Counted from the stretch's first letter, positions 9,884-22,012 are shown. The stretch: 64,000 nucleotides of DNA from Eragrostis nindensis (GCA_012490785.1 JAAXCT010000456.1:186001-250000); one strand, 5' to 3'. Numbers and translations are program-made. Notes: a model not told the origin generated them from the sequence alone.

Positions 9884-12364
9884 CTATCTGGAGTGTACAA
9901 CCAGTCTCTTTGCAACCAACCGAATTCCAGCATTTTGCTGGTGGTCATATAATTCCAGAGAGAAGAAGGCATCCACCTTGTTCCAGCGGAGCAGAGAGTC
10001 CAGTTCTGCCACATCGACCCTGCTGAAAACTAGCTTCTGGATGATACCTTTACGCTCTTTCTTGCATATATCCGTCGCGTAGGTTGCAGTCTCGCCGTTG
10101 ACGACAGTAGGGATACTGCAAGAAAACGCCATCGTTAGTGATTTAAGCATGACCACATCAGGATCGCAATGAAAGAGAACGGGACTAACTTCAGGCGGAC
10201 CGTTGGATATTTGGCACTTGCATCCATCTTAATTAGGGGTAGCCATTTAGAAGTGCCACAAGCTTCAGGAGATGACTTCTTAGCAAGATCATCGCAAAAC
10301 TCTAGTACATTACGAAGATTCTCTGGAATGTCAACCAGTATGTTCAACTTTGGCCGACCTGCATTGTCTAGAAACTTTGAATTGACTCCAAATCGAACTT
10401 TCAAGCCTGTACAACTAAGCTGTAGTGGGGTATGTTTGTGCAGGATCTGTGTTGTCGGACGACCAGACTGGTGTAACAACGCAACTGAGATTTTGATACA
10501 CTCAGTTGAAACATCAGCGGGCTCAAGAAACCCGGAATAACCACTGGAACTTGCATCCTGCTGCATAGTAGCATCTAACTGCATTTCTGTAACATCGAAT
10601 ACCTCTGGAGAACTTGCCTCCTATGAGAAGAACTTAATGAATTAGACCATAACTTACATTTAAAACAGAAAAATCAATAGTACTAGTACATGACCATGGG
10701 TATAATTGTTTTTTTAAAAGAGAAGAAAAAGTGTTCAAAATTCACAGGTCCCTTCTGCCGCTGCAATATCCACAATCCAAGTTTAACTACGCAGTAATGT
10801 AAAAAATACCGCAGTTGCTTAAACTTCCCTAGTCCACTCAGCTACTCAAGGGCATCGCGCATGGTAAAATTGAAAGAGGTGAAAATACCAGTAGCAGCAC
10901 TGTCGAACAATATTTGAGGATTTCAATGTTCATTCTAATATCATCAAGACTCCTGCAGATGGGTCACAAAGAATATAAGTAGATGATCACCGTTGCAGCT
11001 TCATCTTGATAAACAGTATGTACCTGTGTTTCTGCTTCCCGAGACCAAAGTAATTTGCCAAGCTTGCCATCTGCAGTCCGAAGTTTAGAATATATGGAAC
11101 GAACATATAAAATATCTATTTCCTTTTAAAGACGAGAAAGAAACAACCGTATCATCCTTAAAAACCAGTATCAAATGATAACACGATTTTTCGTCAGACC
11201 ATATTTTAATTACTGCCTTCGGTTTTAATTATATGATACCGTTAACTTTTTATGTTACTTTGACCATTCGTCTTGTCTATAAATATTTATGCAAATAGCT
11301 AATTGTGTAAGCCAACTTTAAAGTACTTTTGATAGATCCAATGATATTCATTTCATGTTAGGAAACTAATTATTTTATTATATATTGTTGATCAAAGTTC
11401 AACAAAAAAGTCATTGGCCTCATAGATTTACAACAGGAGGGAGTACTTTTTTTTTTTTCAAAACTAGAAGGTGATTCCACATCAGCAGAGCTGCCAAAAT
11501 GTATGACACACTCCGCGGTGTGGCACACGCAGGTTCCCGGTGCGTTGACAATATGGTTGCACAAGAATGTATCCTAAACCCTGAGTAATCAATCAAATCT
11601 TCTCTTCTCATAAAAAAAAAATACCTTCATGTCCCCAGCCCTTACCCCAAACCGTCGGGTGAGCAGGGGCAAAGTGTCGATCACACCCTTGGGTTCGGGA
11701 GGGGGCCGGCCAATCTCAGCGAATGCCTTGCGTATTACCATGGCATCAAACCTCAAAATGTTGTGCCCTGCCCAGACCCGTCCTGCACCTCCGTAGGTTA
11801 TATGCAATCAATTAAGACGGACATGGGAAATCAATTGTTTCATCAGTGCAACATTCTGCTCGCCTAATGATGATCTATATTACTGATCTTTGTTTTTATA
11901 AGTCTCTTGAAAGGTAGGTGATGGGTGAAGTTTTCTTGAGAGCCAAGAGGCTGGGTTTATCATAATCTTCCTATTATCTTTATAAAAAAATAACTGTTTC
12001 TACCGTATGATCGATGGCGATATATCCTTGAAGAACTTGCATAGGCGTGAGCCGAGCATGCATGCCGCATTCACTCACCGTGCAGGACGACATAGATGGC
12101 GTCGGCGACATCGCGGAACGGCGGTGCACCGGCGATGGCATCGCGCGTGATGCCGTTGCACCGCCCGGTCATGGCCGGGACAACGGCGTCGAGGTCGGCG
12201 GGCCGCACGAGCGTGGCATAGGAGGAGACCTCCACGAGCCTGCGTGGGCATACGAGGATGGCGCCGAACTCTAGCAGCGCACACCTCTCCGGCGCCGAGG
12301 TCTCCACATCCAAAAAGGCGATCTCCGTCCCATCTGCAGCGGAGGCGGAGGCCGTCGTCGCCAT
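9884..12364 (-). CDS. NEN-type DEDDh exonuclease, copy A (short linker)
   Basis: Six exons: 12364-12079, 11782-11625, 11070-11024, 10952-10889, 10620-10190 and 10115-9884. They sum to 1218 nt (405 residues) without a stop. Motifs are FLDVET (D19, E21), AGHNILRFD (D108) and HRSLDD (H163, D168), a complete DEDDh 3'-5' exonuclease set. The C-terminal region ends KVDAFFSLELYDHQQNAGIR. Arabidopsis NEN proteins act downstream of NAC45/86 in sieve-element enucleation; that role here is by family only. An upstream in-frame ATG at 12382 would add MEHEAA. I chose 12364 because it lies about 50 bp from the TATA box, as in copy B. Exon 2, 3 and 4 lengths equal copy B, but exon 5 is 207 nt shorter. Intron 1 is small; intron 2 holds a Stowaway-like element. 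Confidence 0.87.
11211..11444. mobile_element. Degenerate Stowaway-like MITE in NEN-A intron 2
   Basis: The ends TACTGCCTTCGGTTTTAATT and ..ACAACAGGAGGGAGTAC resemble Stowaway termini. The interior (gaccattcgtcttg, ttgatcaaagttcaac) matches the same rice family. The left terminus has drifted. Confidence 0.65.
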
Positions 12365-12410
12365 TGCTGCTTCATGCTCCACGAATTAAACACCATTTAA
12401 TAATAGGTCA

Positions 12411-12416
12411 TATATA
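12411..12416 (-). promoter_or_regulatory. TATA box of NEN copy A
   Basis: Minus-strand CCTTTATATATGACC puts a TATATA core about 50 bp upstream of the 12364 ATG and about 30 bp upstream of the 12382 ATG. The spacing favours 12364 as the start. Confidence 0.55.
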
Positions 12417-13732
12417 AAGGGTTGTGGAAATGTAACGAGTTTGATTCCTTCCGTGTTAAGGCAGCAGGCTGGTACAAAGGTTATCTTGCCTTTTGAAAAA
12501 AGAAAGTCGACAAAAGCTAATTTGGGCGGGAAAGGAAAACAAAGCCTCCGCCTTTTTCTTTTCTGCTAAAGGGCCTAGGGGTCAGTTTCGCATCACGACT
12601 ATACTAGCAAGGAGCGAGCTGCGGACGGGCAGTACATACGTACATGCTGATGGTTATTGAGGTGCCCAAGTAACTAAACGCGTACCACTTGCATGCTCAA
12701 GAGCGAAAATTTAGAAGAATTACCAAGTAACATCAACATGCATCCATGCATATGATTCACGTCATTTTATTCTCGGAAAGCATACATAGAAACACTTCTC
12801 ATCAAAAATAAGATTGACTATAGATTATTTGAGCCATAGCAGATGGTTTTATAAAATCTCTACGATTTTCCCGATATTAATCGATCAGGTTTTCATGAAG
12901 AAGATCTTGTTCAGCTTATTCTATTTGATATTGGTAAGAGAATAATCCGAATCGGTATTCTTAAAAAAAAACAGGGGAAGCATAACCAATTCAATATGAT
13001 ATGGGTCGCCCCTTCTTCTTGGGCCAAATATCTTATCACTTCCGAAGGAACTGGGGCTACATTTCTTTTCAATTTCCACTCAAGAGTTTCTACCAGTTCC
13101 CATGCCTTTTTTTAGACTTCAAAACATGAAATAGACAAATTCCTTCTCTTATGAACACATACAAGAAGGATAATGGTAGTCTTCCCATCAACTACTTCAT
13201 TTTCATTTATCATTATTGCAACAATATTCATCTATTTCACGTTGATTGTGATGGTCTCCATTCTCATCAAGAGAGTAGAAATCCATCCTCGACTATCATG
13301 ATGGCCCTTGTCCTCACAATCCAGCATGTTGGGACAGAGAAGTTCACTCGGTAGAAAAAAAACAAAAGCATAGATATATAATGTCTGGTTATTGACAAAA
13401 AGTAAAATGGAAAGCAATATGTTTATATTTTTTAATACTAAATAGATGTTGGAGACTAATGAAATTTGTGCATTGGTGTGTTCCTTGATAAGGTGAGCCT
13501 TATATAGCGGCAAACATAGAAACCACGTTGTCTCCTTAGTGGCAGTAAAAAAATTAAGAATTGACAAAATTAGTCCATCAGGTGAAAACACAAGATCATA
13601 TCTGGTAGCTAATATTCATTTCGCGCTGCAAGGTGGGTGGATCTCTCATTGAACCTATGCTAACCATGTACATAAGACATTATTGGTTACTAAAAGCGGA
13701 CATCTTTTAACCAAACTAATTGTGCTAAAGCC

Positions 13733-14150
13733 ACATAAAAAAATGCAATCTCCGTCCCATCTGCCAAGGTCGCCATTATTAATGCTCACTGAAACACCAA
13801 TGAATAGTTTGTCTATGAAGGGTTTGTTTTTGTTGGAGAATAGCAGAGGAGCCCCCTGCTAGATTCTTTTTCACTATATAAAGGGTTGGAAATGGAAAGA
13901 GTTCGATTCCTTCCGGGTTAAAAAGCAGCAGACTGGTCCGAGTTTATCTTGCCTTTCCAAGAAGAAGAAAGTTGACATAGATCTTTCAGCCTTCTGCCAA
14001 AAAAAAGGTCATTTCTTTCAAAAAGGTAAACAAAGCCATATTGTTACCTTGCTTTAAAAAAGAAACAGAAAAGACACAGGGATTAGTTTCTCGCTAAAAA
14101 TATATATGCCACAGGGATTAGTGCCGCACCACGAATATGTAACTGGAAAT
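13733..14150 (-). pseudogene. Third NEN fragment: promoter and extreme 5' end of the NEN-A type
   Basis: The stretch parallels 12303-12620. Shared blocks are aatctccgtcccatctgc (coding start, codons around DGTEI), a TATA-containing actatataaagggtt, gttcgattccttccg, a gcagcag.ctggt block and tatcttgcctttt. The copy begins within NEN exon 1, lacks the DEDDh motif and runs into upstream DNA. It shows that the NEN-A 5' end was duplicated locally as well. Confidence 0.65.
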
Positions 14151-14382
14151 ATGTAATTATATGATTAATCGTGAGTCATTGGAGTATTATATATGTGTAT
14201 GGTGCATTTTTGGTGGTGCCTTCAACCACTGTCTCTTCACTTTAACTACCTTAACGTATGGTAGTTAAAGTGAAAAGAGAGTGGTTTGGTGGATGAAGAA
14301 TAGTTTTTATCATATTTTCTCCCTGAAGAGAGAACTCCATTTTGATCTTTCCTCGGCTACAGATGAAACAAAGTTCACCACT

Positions 14383-14490
14383 GAAAAGGCAATCCAATTT
14401 CAGAATTGTAGGCTGTTGAATCCAATCTGCAACAAGCTTTAGGCCCTCCAAACAGGTTAGTGCTTCTGCCTCTTCTGGGTTCACAAAGTT
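14383..14490 (-). pseudogene. RNase H-like fragment of a retroelement
   Basis: Minus-strand translation NPEEAEALTCLEGLKLVADW followed by IQQPTILKLDC resembles the RNase H-like segment (EAEALA.LEGL.LAA.W....ILE.DC) common in plant non-LTR elements and RVT_3-type proteins. The frame decays after the DC. Only this short part is visible. Confidence 0.5.
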
Positions 14491-15366
14491 CCAAAGAACA
14501 CAACATGCGGGGAGAAGATGCTATTGCTAGTTTACGACACCGACACCGATGCTATTGCTAGTTTCTGTCCATCGTGTTCACGCACAACCACACCGATGCT
14601 ATTGCTAGTTTACCCTGTTTCCACCTAATTTTAATTTTTTTCTGTTGTGATTGGATCTAGAAGAAATAACCGCCACTCTGGTCCTAAATATTCAAAATCC
14701 TCTTCTGGAGGCAGATTTTCCAAAGTATTTTTTTTAAAGAGTCTATTATTTTTTTGTCCGTTGTTTGTGTGTGTGGCTCAATGAATCAAATTAAGAAAAC
14801 GAAATTATTATGACTCGATTAAAATTGTGCAAGGGTATGGCTTACACATAGTCTCTTGCACTAATAGGAATATGATTTATTTTTGTTTATAGGACAAATT
14901 CAACTTTATTGCTGTTCTCGCTGATGGAGAATTGGGTACATAACATGATATCAAGCCACAAACTTTTTAAACGGAAAGCACAAACCAGGGAACTCAAAGA
15001 GTCCCTGCCACACATTATTTAGGAAGCAAACACTGGAATAAACATGGTGCCCCAACAAGTCCATTGTAGTATGATATGAAGTGCAGTCCTCCGAATAATT
15101 TTTTTTTTTGGAAAGTTCAGACTGCCAATTCATGCTCATTCAAGCCCCGAGAGTCCAGGACTTCCCATCGGTGGCACCAGGAACCTACATATATGTAACA
15201 TATATAACAAAGGAGATGTAGTATTAGCTCGTGGGAACTTGATGCATGTGATGTCGTCGCAAAGAAAAAGCCAGGGTCATGTGACATATGTGTTCATAGA
15301 ACAACAGAACTTAAAGAAAATATAATTGTAGGAAGATCCAAAGCACCAAACTTACTACTAAATTGT

Positions 15367-16030
15367 TCATGGAGTGTAGAAGGCGTGTATATGAAGTTCT
15401 CTAACTTCTTCCCCAACTACTGTGCCCGTGATTGATTTATGCTTGATAAGACCATGCGCCAGAGCAAATTCTCCAGTCCCACTAGATATGGCCCACTGGC
15501 CTCCTTCAACAAAACCCCCCGACGAGCCCATCACCTGAAGCGTTGATCCCTTGAACCTGTTTGACACAAAGAGTTCAGAGTTTCTTATGTGCTTATTTTC
15601 ATATTTGAAGGGTAATTTTGTGCAGCAACCATACACTAGCGCAATGTTTAATCCGCCTTTTTATGCCTTCAAGAAAGTATAAGAGGTAGACGGATATCTT
15701 TTGACAATAAATACCCGAGAATGTAAACAATAGACAATTTACCTGTCATCCTCAAAAATTATGTTGAAGGAAGTGTAATAATCAAGTTTGGTGAGACCAG
15801 CCTGCATATGGAAGCCCTTTTGCCCGAGCAACAATCTTTGCATTGGAGTCAAATCCATCAGTGATCGTCCAATCGCTAGCCGCACTCACTCCAAACCCAT
15901 TTGGCTTTCCTGGCTTCAGTATAATTGCCTGGTTAACTTCATCGACTCGGCGCAGGTACAAGTGCATGTAAAGCTCATTTCTCTGAAGCGGGCACTGGAC
16001 AGGTGCCATTTCAAAGTAGGGCTTCGACAT
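15367..16030 (-). pseudogene. Dirigent-domain protein gene with a 1-base frameshift
   Basis: Exon 1 is 16030-15743 and exon 2 is 15556-15367, with a gtaaat donor and caaacag acceptor that join in phase for the dirigent domain. Exon 1 reads LYLRRVDEVN, GFGVSAASDWTITDGFDS and KIVARAKGL, the usual dirigent N-terminal half. At about 15808-15813 the sequence cttccatatg has one base more than the frame needs. The original frame then stops after SHQT, while the +1 frame resumes the conserved TSFNIIFEDD. Exon 2 continues FKGSTLQVMG, GGQWAISSGTGEFALAHG and ends HAFYTP. Dirigent proteins direct stereoselective phenoxy-radical coupling. Grass dirigents are often fused to a jacalin lectin; none follows here. 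A natural 1-base variant or sequencing error are both possible. Confidence 0.8.
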
Positions 16031-16140
16031 GGCTAGCTGCGCAGGCCGGCTTTCAAAGTATGAGAGAGAGGTGGTTTTAACAATACTATTGCCCTTTCCT
16101 TCTTGTGTAGTGTGTGAGAAATAAGGTCGGGGTTGGCCCG

Positions 16141-16148
16141 TATTTATA
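16141..16148 (-). promoter_or_regulatory. TATA box of the dirigent pseudogene
   Basis: Minus-strand TATAAATA lies about 110 bp upstream of the dirigent ATG in TTCTATAAATACGGGCC. It is a good consensus match, so the promoter looks less decayed than the coding part. Confidence 0.6.
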
Positions 16149-16482
16149 GAACGCTATGCAAGTACTCGGGTGGAGAGGGCGCTCCAATTATATATTTTTT
16201 TAATTTCCTCTCCACGTATTCATTCATATGGAGCGAATTATTAATGACGAATGTTAGGCATGGTCTACAGGGTACATCCTAATCTGTCTTTGTCAGGTAC
16301 CTCCAAAACAAAAACAATAGTTTGTATTCCTTTGTGTTAATATTACGTTTGACGTCTCCATTTAGCGCTACAAGCTAGTTTAGTCATAACATATCATAGC
16401 CAAATACATGCCTGCTCTTAACAACTTTTGCCCTAGCTAGGCACAAACTCTTGTGTGGACTGTTTTAATGAAAAAACGATAA

Positions 16483-16677
16483 GAGCGTCCCCAATGGTAG
16501 AATTAGCCAAGAGCCAGCGGCTAGCTCTTGCAAAGAATTGAAGAGGAGTGTGGTTCATGTTTAAGCCTCTCATTTTTCTTAGAGACTGTCTCTTGTGGAA
16601 GAGTTAGCTGCATTCTCTCTCTTTTTTTAATAAACAATTCTACAAAAGAAACTAAGGGGCAACCATTGGAGACGCTC
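16483..16677. mobile_element. PIF/Harbinger-like MITE (195 bp)
   Basis: Ends GAGCGTCCCCAATGGT and ACCATTGGAGACGCTC are inverted, with a TAA target duplication on both sides (16480-16482, 16678-16680). It is related to the element at 52442-52629. Confidence 0.85.
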
Positions 16678-17487
16678 TAAGCTTTCAACTCTATCAACCA
16701 GCTGAAATTAGAGGGTGCAAATGAACAAGCCACTTGACTATTGGTTGAGCTATCTGCAGAAAACAAACATGCATGGATGACAATTTATGCAGAGTACTAA
16801 TAAAAGCCCTTGGATTCCAGCGGTCACATCGTTTGTCTTCTAGCTAGGACTGTTACTGTGTTAGTATATAGTTTAGAGCTAATCTATTGTTGCCAGTGCA
16901 ACGTACCTTCTACCCATCTAGCTTAAGCATTTTCAGGGTACGTAATATCATTATGTTTGATGTCTAATGACATACAAAGTTCAATAATTACACTGGCAAA
17001 AAAAGTTCAATAACCATCTGCTACCGTCAAGTTCATATTCAGCTTAACTATATTCCTGTTCACATATGCATTAGGTCCCCCTTCTAGATTTGACAACAAA
17101 GCACTATTTTTATGCACTTACAAGCTTAATTTTGGTATGACTAGTGCCTAGGGAGGAAGAAAACCAACCACAGCATGTGCGTTGGTTTTATTCAGTAAAA
17201 ACTGAACTGAAAAATGGATGTTTTTTATTTCCCAGCCAGATAATTAACACTTGTACAGTGGAAAGAGCCGAAGTTAGAAAATGTCACCCCAAAGAAATTG
17301 AGTTTGAGGATGCCATTGATAACGAAACACTGGAAATTGTAACTTGGTCATATATTCCATCCAAAAAAGTATCGTTGTGCTCCTTTAAAGAGATTATTTT
17401 AAGGGAAACATTTCTTATATGCCACTGCTTAAACTTCTAAGTTCTAATATATCCCTGATTCACCATCGGTAAAATCCATATCCCTTA

Positions 17488-17830
17488 TTTTTTTTAGATG
17501 ATGAGAAGATTGCATTAATCCTGGTCCTGGCTTTCAAAGAAGCTACAGCCTCACTGGCCTTGACTTCCAAAAAAGTTACAACCCAATACAACCACTGATA
17601 AAAATCGGCCCACATCAGAAGTACAATACGCACACTGGTGAACAAAAGAGCTAAAAACAAAAACAAAAAGGAAAATCTCCATCTTGCAGCCTTTAATGTC
17701 TTCTTGAGGGGCCGTGTGAGTACGGTCGGCTCCATCATGTGACTTCTCCCACCATAGGTACTGGAACATCACCGGAGCATTTGCCAATCCAAAGACGAAC
17801 TGCGTCTAATGATTAAAGCGAAGACCACTC
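17488..17830 (-). mobile_element. Possible retroelement 3' remnant
   Basis: On the minus strand the segment ends ..gattaatgcaatcttctc followed by atcatctaaaaaaaa, a 3' tail style seen in plant LINEs. The 92-codon ORF inside shows no domain. Family and left limit are uncertain. Confidence 0.35.
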
Positions 17831-19981
17831 GAATCACCTCAACAAAGAAAGCACATATAGCTGTTGGAGACTGCAAAATCTAGTGCACAGTGAACCAACA
17901 TATATAACGCAACTCCCAAGCCAAAAAGAACTCCAAGATGACACCTTCATGAAGGTTACGACGTTAATTATACGCCGCCGTCATCCGTCCCATAACTGGA
18001 ACTTATATGCCGTCATCCGTCCCAAGCCGTGGAGACACGCACAAGTGAGAGGGGGCGAGCGACGAAGTGCTGCTCCAGTGGAGCAGAATAAGCTACGCGT
18101 CATCCTACAGCCCAGCGGATGAAGCCTAAGGGCAAACATGTCATTTTATCATGTATTGTCTAATAGAAAAGGGCTGGTAGCGACATGTAAGGGATAAAAA
18201 TTTAGAAGAGCGCTAGCGTATAAGGGGTATGAATTTTACAGATGACAGATCAGGAATTAGAGGTTTAAAGCAATGGCATATAAGGAATTTTTTTTCTTTA
18301 TTTTAACATTCCAATACAATAAATATGCTGGTGTTCTTCGCTTCTCTATGCATGTTGATTATTAAGATTTATAATGAATTAAGTTTATTACATGATGAGG
18401 ACAAGCCAGGTCGTGTTACTAACAAAGCCTCCAGTGGATTTCGAGTACAAGATACTCCTAGTATCGTCTACCGTGCAATTTTCATCTATGCAATTGGGTC
18501 ACTAGTAACCGGAATGTAAATTTTCGTCTACTGTGCAGTTACATGTCTTCTAGGAGTATCGTCTACTGTGTTAGCACAAGTTTAGTCATAATCTATCATA
18601 GCCAAGCTCTAGGTACCCCTCCACCACATCCAACTTAACTAAGCATATCCCTGCGTATTATCGTTACATATCTTTGACGTACGTTGTCAAAGTTCATTCA
18701 TTATATATATTTTTTGTATACAGCCAACGTTCATATTATTTCCAGGAAAAGCCAAGCTACTATAAGCATATTCCTTCTATGCCTATGGTTTAGATAATGA
18801 AAGCGTTCAGTCCAGCCACGTTCTTCACTCGATGGTCCAGCAAACAAATAAGAACGGCCATGCAAAGCCTCGCACGTCTTCTTGAAATTAGAAGGAGCAA
18901 ACGGACGTACCGGTAGACCATTGATTGAGTTTATCAAGTATCAGATCTATAGAAATGACCTCTTGGCATCCTCACCAGTCACCAGTGCACGTCAAGGTGT
19001 GTTCTTTATTACATCATAAAAACTCACAACCCTTGGAATCTCTGTTCCCGCCTTAAATTGTCTTGGAACTAATATCCTAATGTAATGTGTCAGGATATTT
19101 CACTTTCGTCTAATAAATATTCTACACACACACCCTTCCTTAAGTGATATATGTTCATATAATAGTAAGCAAAAATTGGAGAGTACAACAAGGAGATGCA
19201 CAACGCACGCTCCATTACACATCACACGATGCGCGTATCTGCACATGCCATTATGCCAAGAAGCTTACAAAGGCACCAATGCCTGAAGCACTTCCACTGA
19301 ACGCAGACGCTACTAAATTCTCATGTTTACCATTCTTGCTGATGCAAAAGCCAATTAATTTGGTGATGATTGGTGTCATGAAGCAAACGGAAAGTTTGAA
19401 ACCCATGCATGGATTGGCCTCACTCAGTAAAATTTATTATATTTAGTAATACATCGAAATGGTATCTTCTCATGTATGGATGTCTAAAAACAGCACTGAA
19501 AGATTGGTCTAAAGCTATCATATCCATGTCCATACACCATAGATATCTAAAGCATATTCTGTAGCACAATTTCCTTGTTGAACATGTCACCAAAATGCTT
19601 GTATGCAAAACGAATATGCTGATCAACATCAAACTTTTCAAAACATTGGTTGCGTAGAAAAGATGAACTTTTTTTTACTCAATAATAATGTGTGATGTGT
19701 ATACACATGAAAAAAACTATGACCGTACCGGAGAGCATATATCAACACGTCTTGTAGCATTTAAGGTGCAAATAGAAAAAAATCTGCTAGGTCATTGCCA
19801 CATTAATTAACAAACCTCTAAAGGTCAATAACTAGGTAATCAAGAGGGATACAGATATATGACCAGTGCTCATTAATAGAATATCAATAAAATATAACTC
19901 AAAATCACCCCTCTCCAGCCTATTTATGTCCGCTGAACCCAGTCACCTACTTTAATTTTGAAACCAGCTAATTTCTGACCA

Positions 19982-20005
19982 CCCCCCCCCCCCCCCCCCC
20001 CCCCC
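19982..20005 (+). repeat. C24 homopolymer tract
   Basis: About 24 consecutive C in AT-rich intergenic DNA. Confidence 0.9.
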
Positions 20006-20149
20006 AAATCTATCTAAAACCATCTATAACCCCTAGTGCGGTATATCAAAGGTGATTTTGCGTATATGTGACATTGAACATGAAAAGTGAAAAGGCATAA
20101 ATATTTTAAAAACTATTCTAATATCAGAAACGGATTACTAGTAGATTTA

Positions 20150-20468
20150 GGCCCTGTTTGGATCCTCTAGCCAGCTAAAAATTAGCCAACTAAAACATTA
20201 GCCAGCTAATTTTTTAGCCAACTAATTTTAGGAGGTACTTGTTTGGATCCTTGACTAATGTCTCTGAATTTTAAACTTTCCTTGCCTTTTTAATGTGTTT
20301 CTTGCCTTTTTTATATGTTTAGTCGATTTTAGTAGCTTTGAGGTGACTAAAGCTAAAGTTTAAGATGGGGTGGGCTAAAAGTTTAGGAGATTTTATGAGG
20401 TTATGTTTGGATCCTAACTGACTAAAATTAGTCAGCTAAAAGTTTAGAAGGTGGATCCAAACAAAGCC
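20150..20468. mobile_element. Tourist/PIF-like MITE (319 bp)
   Basis: Terminal inverted repeats GGCCCTGTTTGGATCC and GGATCCAAACAAAGCC (a few mismatches) are flanked by TTA on both sides (20147-20149, 20469-20471). Internal agccagctaa and ttagtcagctaa blocks are also inverted. Confidence 0.85.
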
Positions 20469-21811
20469 TTAGAAACGAAATTACTGAGGGGCGGATTGGG
20501 TAGTTACACTTCATATTGGTATTAAATAGGAGAGGAATAACATGACTCATGGGGCTAATGAAAGAGAGAGGAAAGAGAAGGGAAAAGTTGATAGAGAAAT
20601 GACATGGTACCCACGCATGTCATCGTCTAGGTGTAATGTCACATTGACAAATGCACCTTTAAACTGCTTGAGGGGGGTATTTAGAACGTTTTGGATAGTT
20701 CAGGGGTGTAGATTTCCTAGTTTCATAGTTGAGTGGGTTAAGTAGACACACAAATTAAAACAAAGACATGCAGTGCACATACACAAGTAATAATTAATTG
20801 TGATGAAACATATCCCATGCACATATCAAAAGAATGACTTTAAGCTAGTCTTTAACCTCATTTCCCGTAAGGACAATAAGTTGCATTACATATGTGAGGA
20901 CAATATGTTGCGTATGCTGTGTACATTTCAATATGGTCAATAACTAAGTGCTATGTAAGGACAATATGTTGCATTCCATGCATGTATGACAATATGTTGC
21001 ATGCATTTCAATATCGTCAATAATACATGCACTACGTGTGCACAAGGCATAGTATATGTTAAGATTATACTCATTTATTGATCTAGTTTGTCTTACCTCA
21101 AACATTTCTATCTTCTTTGACCATTATTTTCTCAAAACTTGTATAGTTTTTAATAACATGAGAAATACATATACAGAAGAATTTCTCACGATGAATCTAA
21201 AAAATACATGTCTTATATATGTTGGTGGCCTATATAAGGTCCTAGAAATTTATAATTAAAAATAGACACATTTGATTTAGGACAAAGCTGGAACCACAAG
21301 TAATTTAAAATAAAGGGAGTATGAAATATGATTGTTCCTTGTGGTCAAAATAACACAGCTATTCGGATGACTCTAAGGTACTATTTATCTTAACTAACAA
21401 ATGAAAATTATAATTGATGCCTATAACAATGGAAAATTGTTTATCAAAGATGTCATAGAAGACTATGAATGTTAAGGATTCAACACTCAACTTGCCGCTT
21501 CGATGTCCGAAGAGCTAGTGCATTCATCAACTATTTCGAGCTCCCAATTATGTACAACAACTTGTGCAACTAGTCGCATTTGGTGATATAGAATAGTCTG
21601 AACATATTGAACATCAACATATGCAGTGGACTTGCTTAATTTCAAGAGAGAAAAATTGAGGTAGACATCCGTGGTAGCTGGGAAACGGTAAGCGTATCTC
21701 GCATGATCAATGCTAGTAGTTGCATCTTCCATAACAAACTCAAACTAGGGAACTGAAAAATTGATGACTACCAATATTTTTTTGGAAACAAACAGCAGGG
21801 AAGCTAACCCC

Positions 21812-21812
<1 letters not shown>

Positions 21813-21852
<40 letters not shown>
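21813..21852 (+). repeat. C40 homopolymer tract
   Basis: An uninterrupted run of 40 C, the longest homopolymer in the window; the other strand is G40, able in principle to form G-quadruplexes. The count may be unreliable in the assembly. Confidence 0.85.
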
Positions 21853-21885
21853 TGATTGGTACCAATAATATTACATTGAATAATT

Positions 21886-22012
21886 ATTGGTGTTAAGGAT
21901 GCATAGATCCTGGCATAAAAATGATAGGATTGTCCTATAGCTAGAGGGTATGTCCATCCAGCATATTGGTGTTAAGGATGCATAGATCCTGGCATAAAAT
22001 GATAGGATTGTC
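21886..22012 (+). repeat. 79-bp-period direct duplication
   Basis: Two near-identical copies of a ~49-bp block beginning attggtgttaaggatgcat (21886-21934 and 21965-22012) differ by one A in an A-run. They lie just after the C40 tract. Confidence 0.85.

Larger units (their letters stand above)
12383..15366. other. Region between NEN-A and the dirigent pseudogene
   Basis: No intact gene. It contains the NEN-A promoter, a partial copy of the NEN 5' end (13733-14150), an RNase H-like fragment (14383-14490) and three spaced copies of gatgctattgctagttt (about 14517-14611). The AT-rich stretch 12780-13120 has long runs free of stops in one frame, but I could not name it. 14620-15366 holds nothing recognised. 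Confidence 0.5.

Noticed and set aside
14951..15139. Possible jacalin domain downstream of the dirigent exons
   Set aside because: Translations contain no jacalin GG..G motifs, and the dirigent frame ends in a stop at 15367.
21487..21732. 81-codon minus-strand ORF
   Set aside because: It has an even amino-acid composition but no recognised family, no splice partners and no promoter signal.
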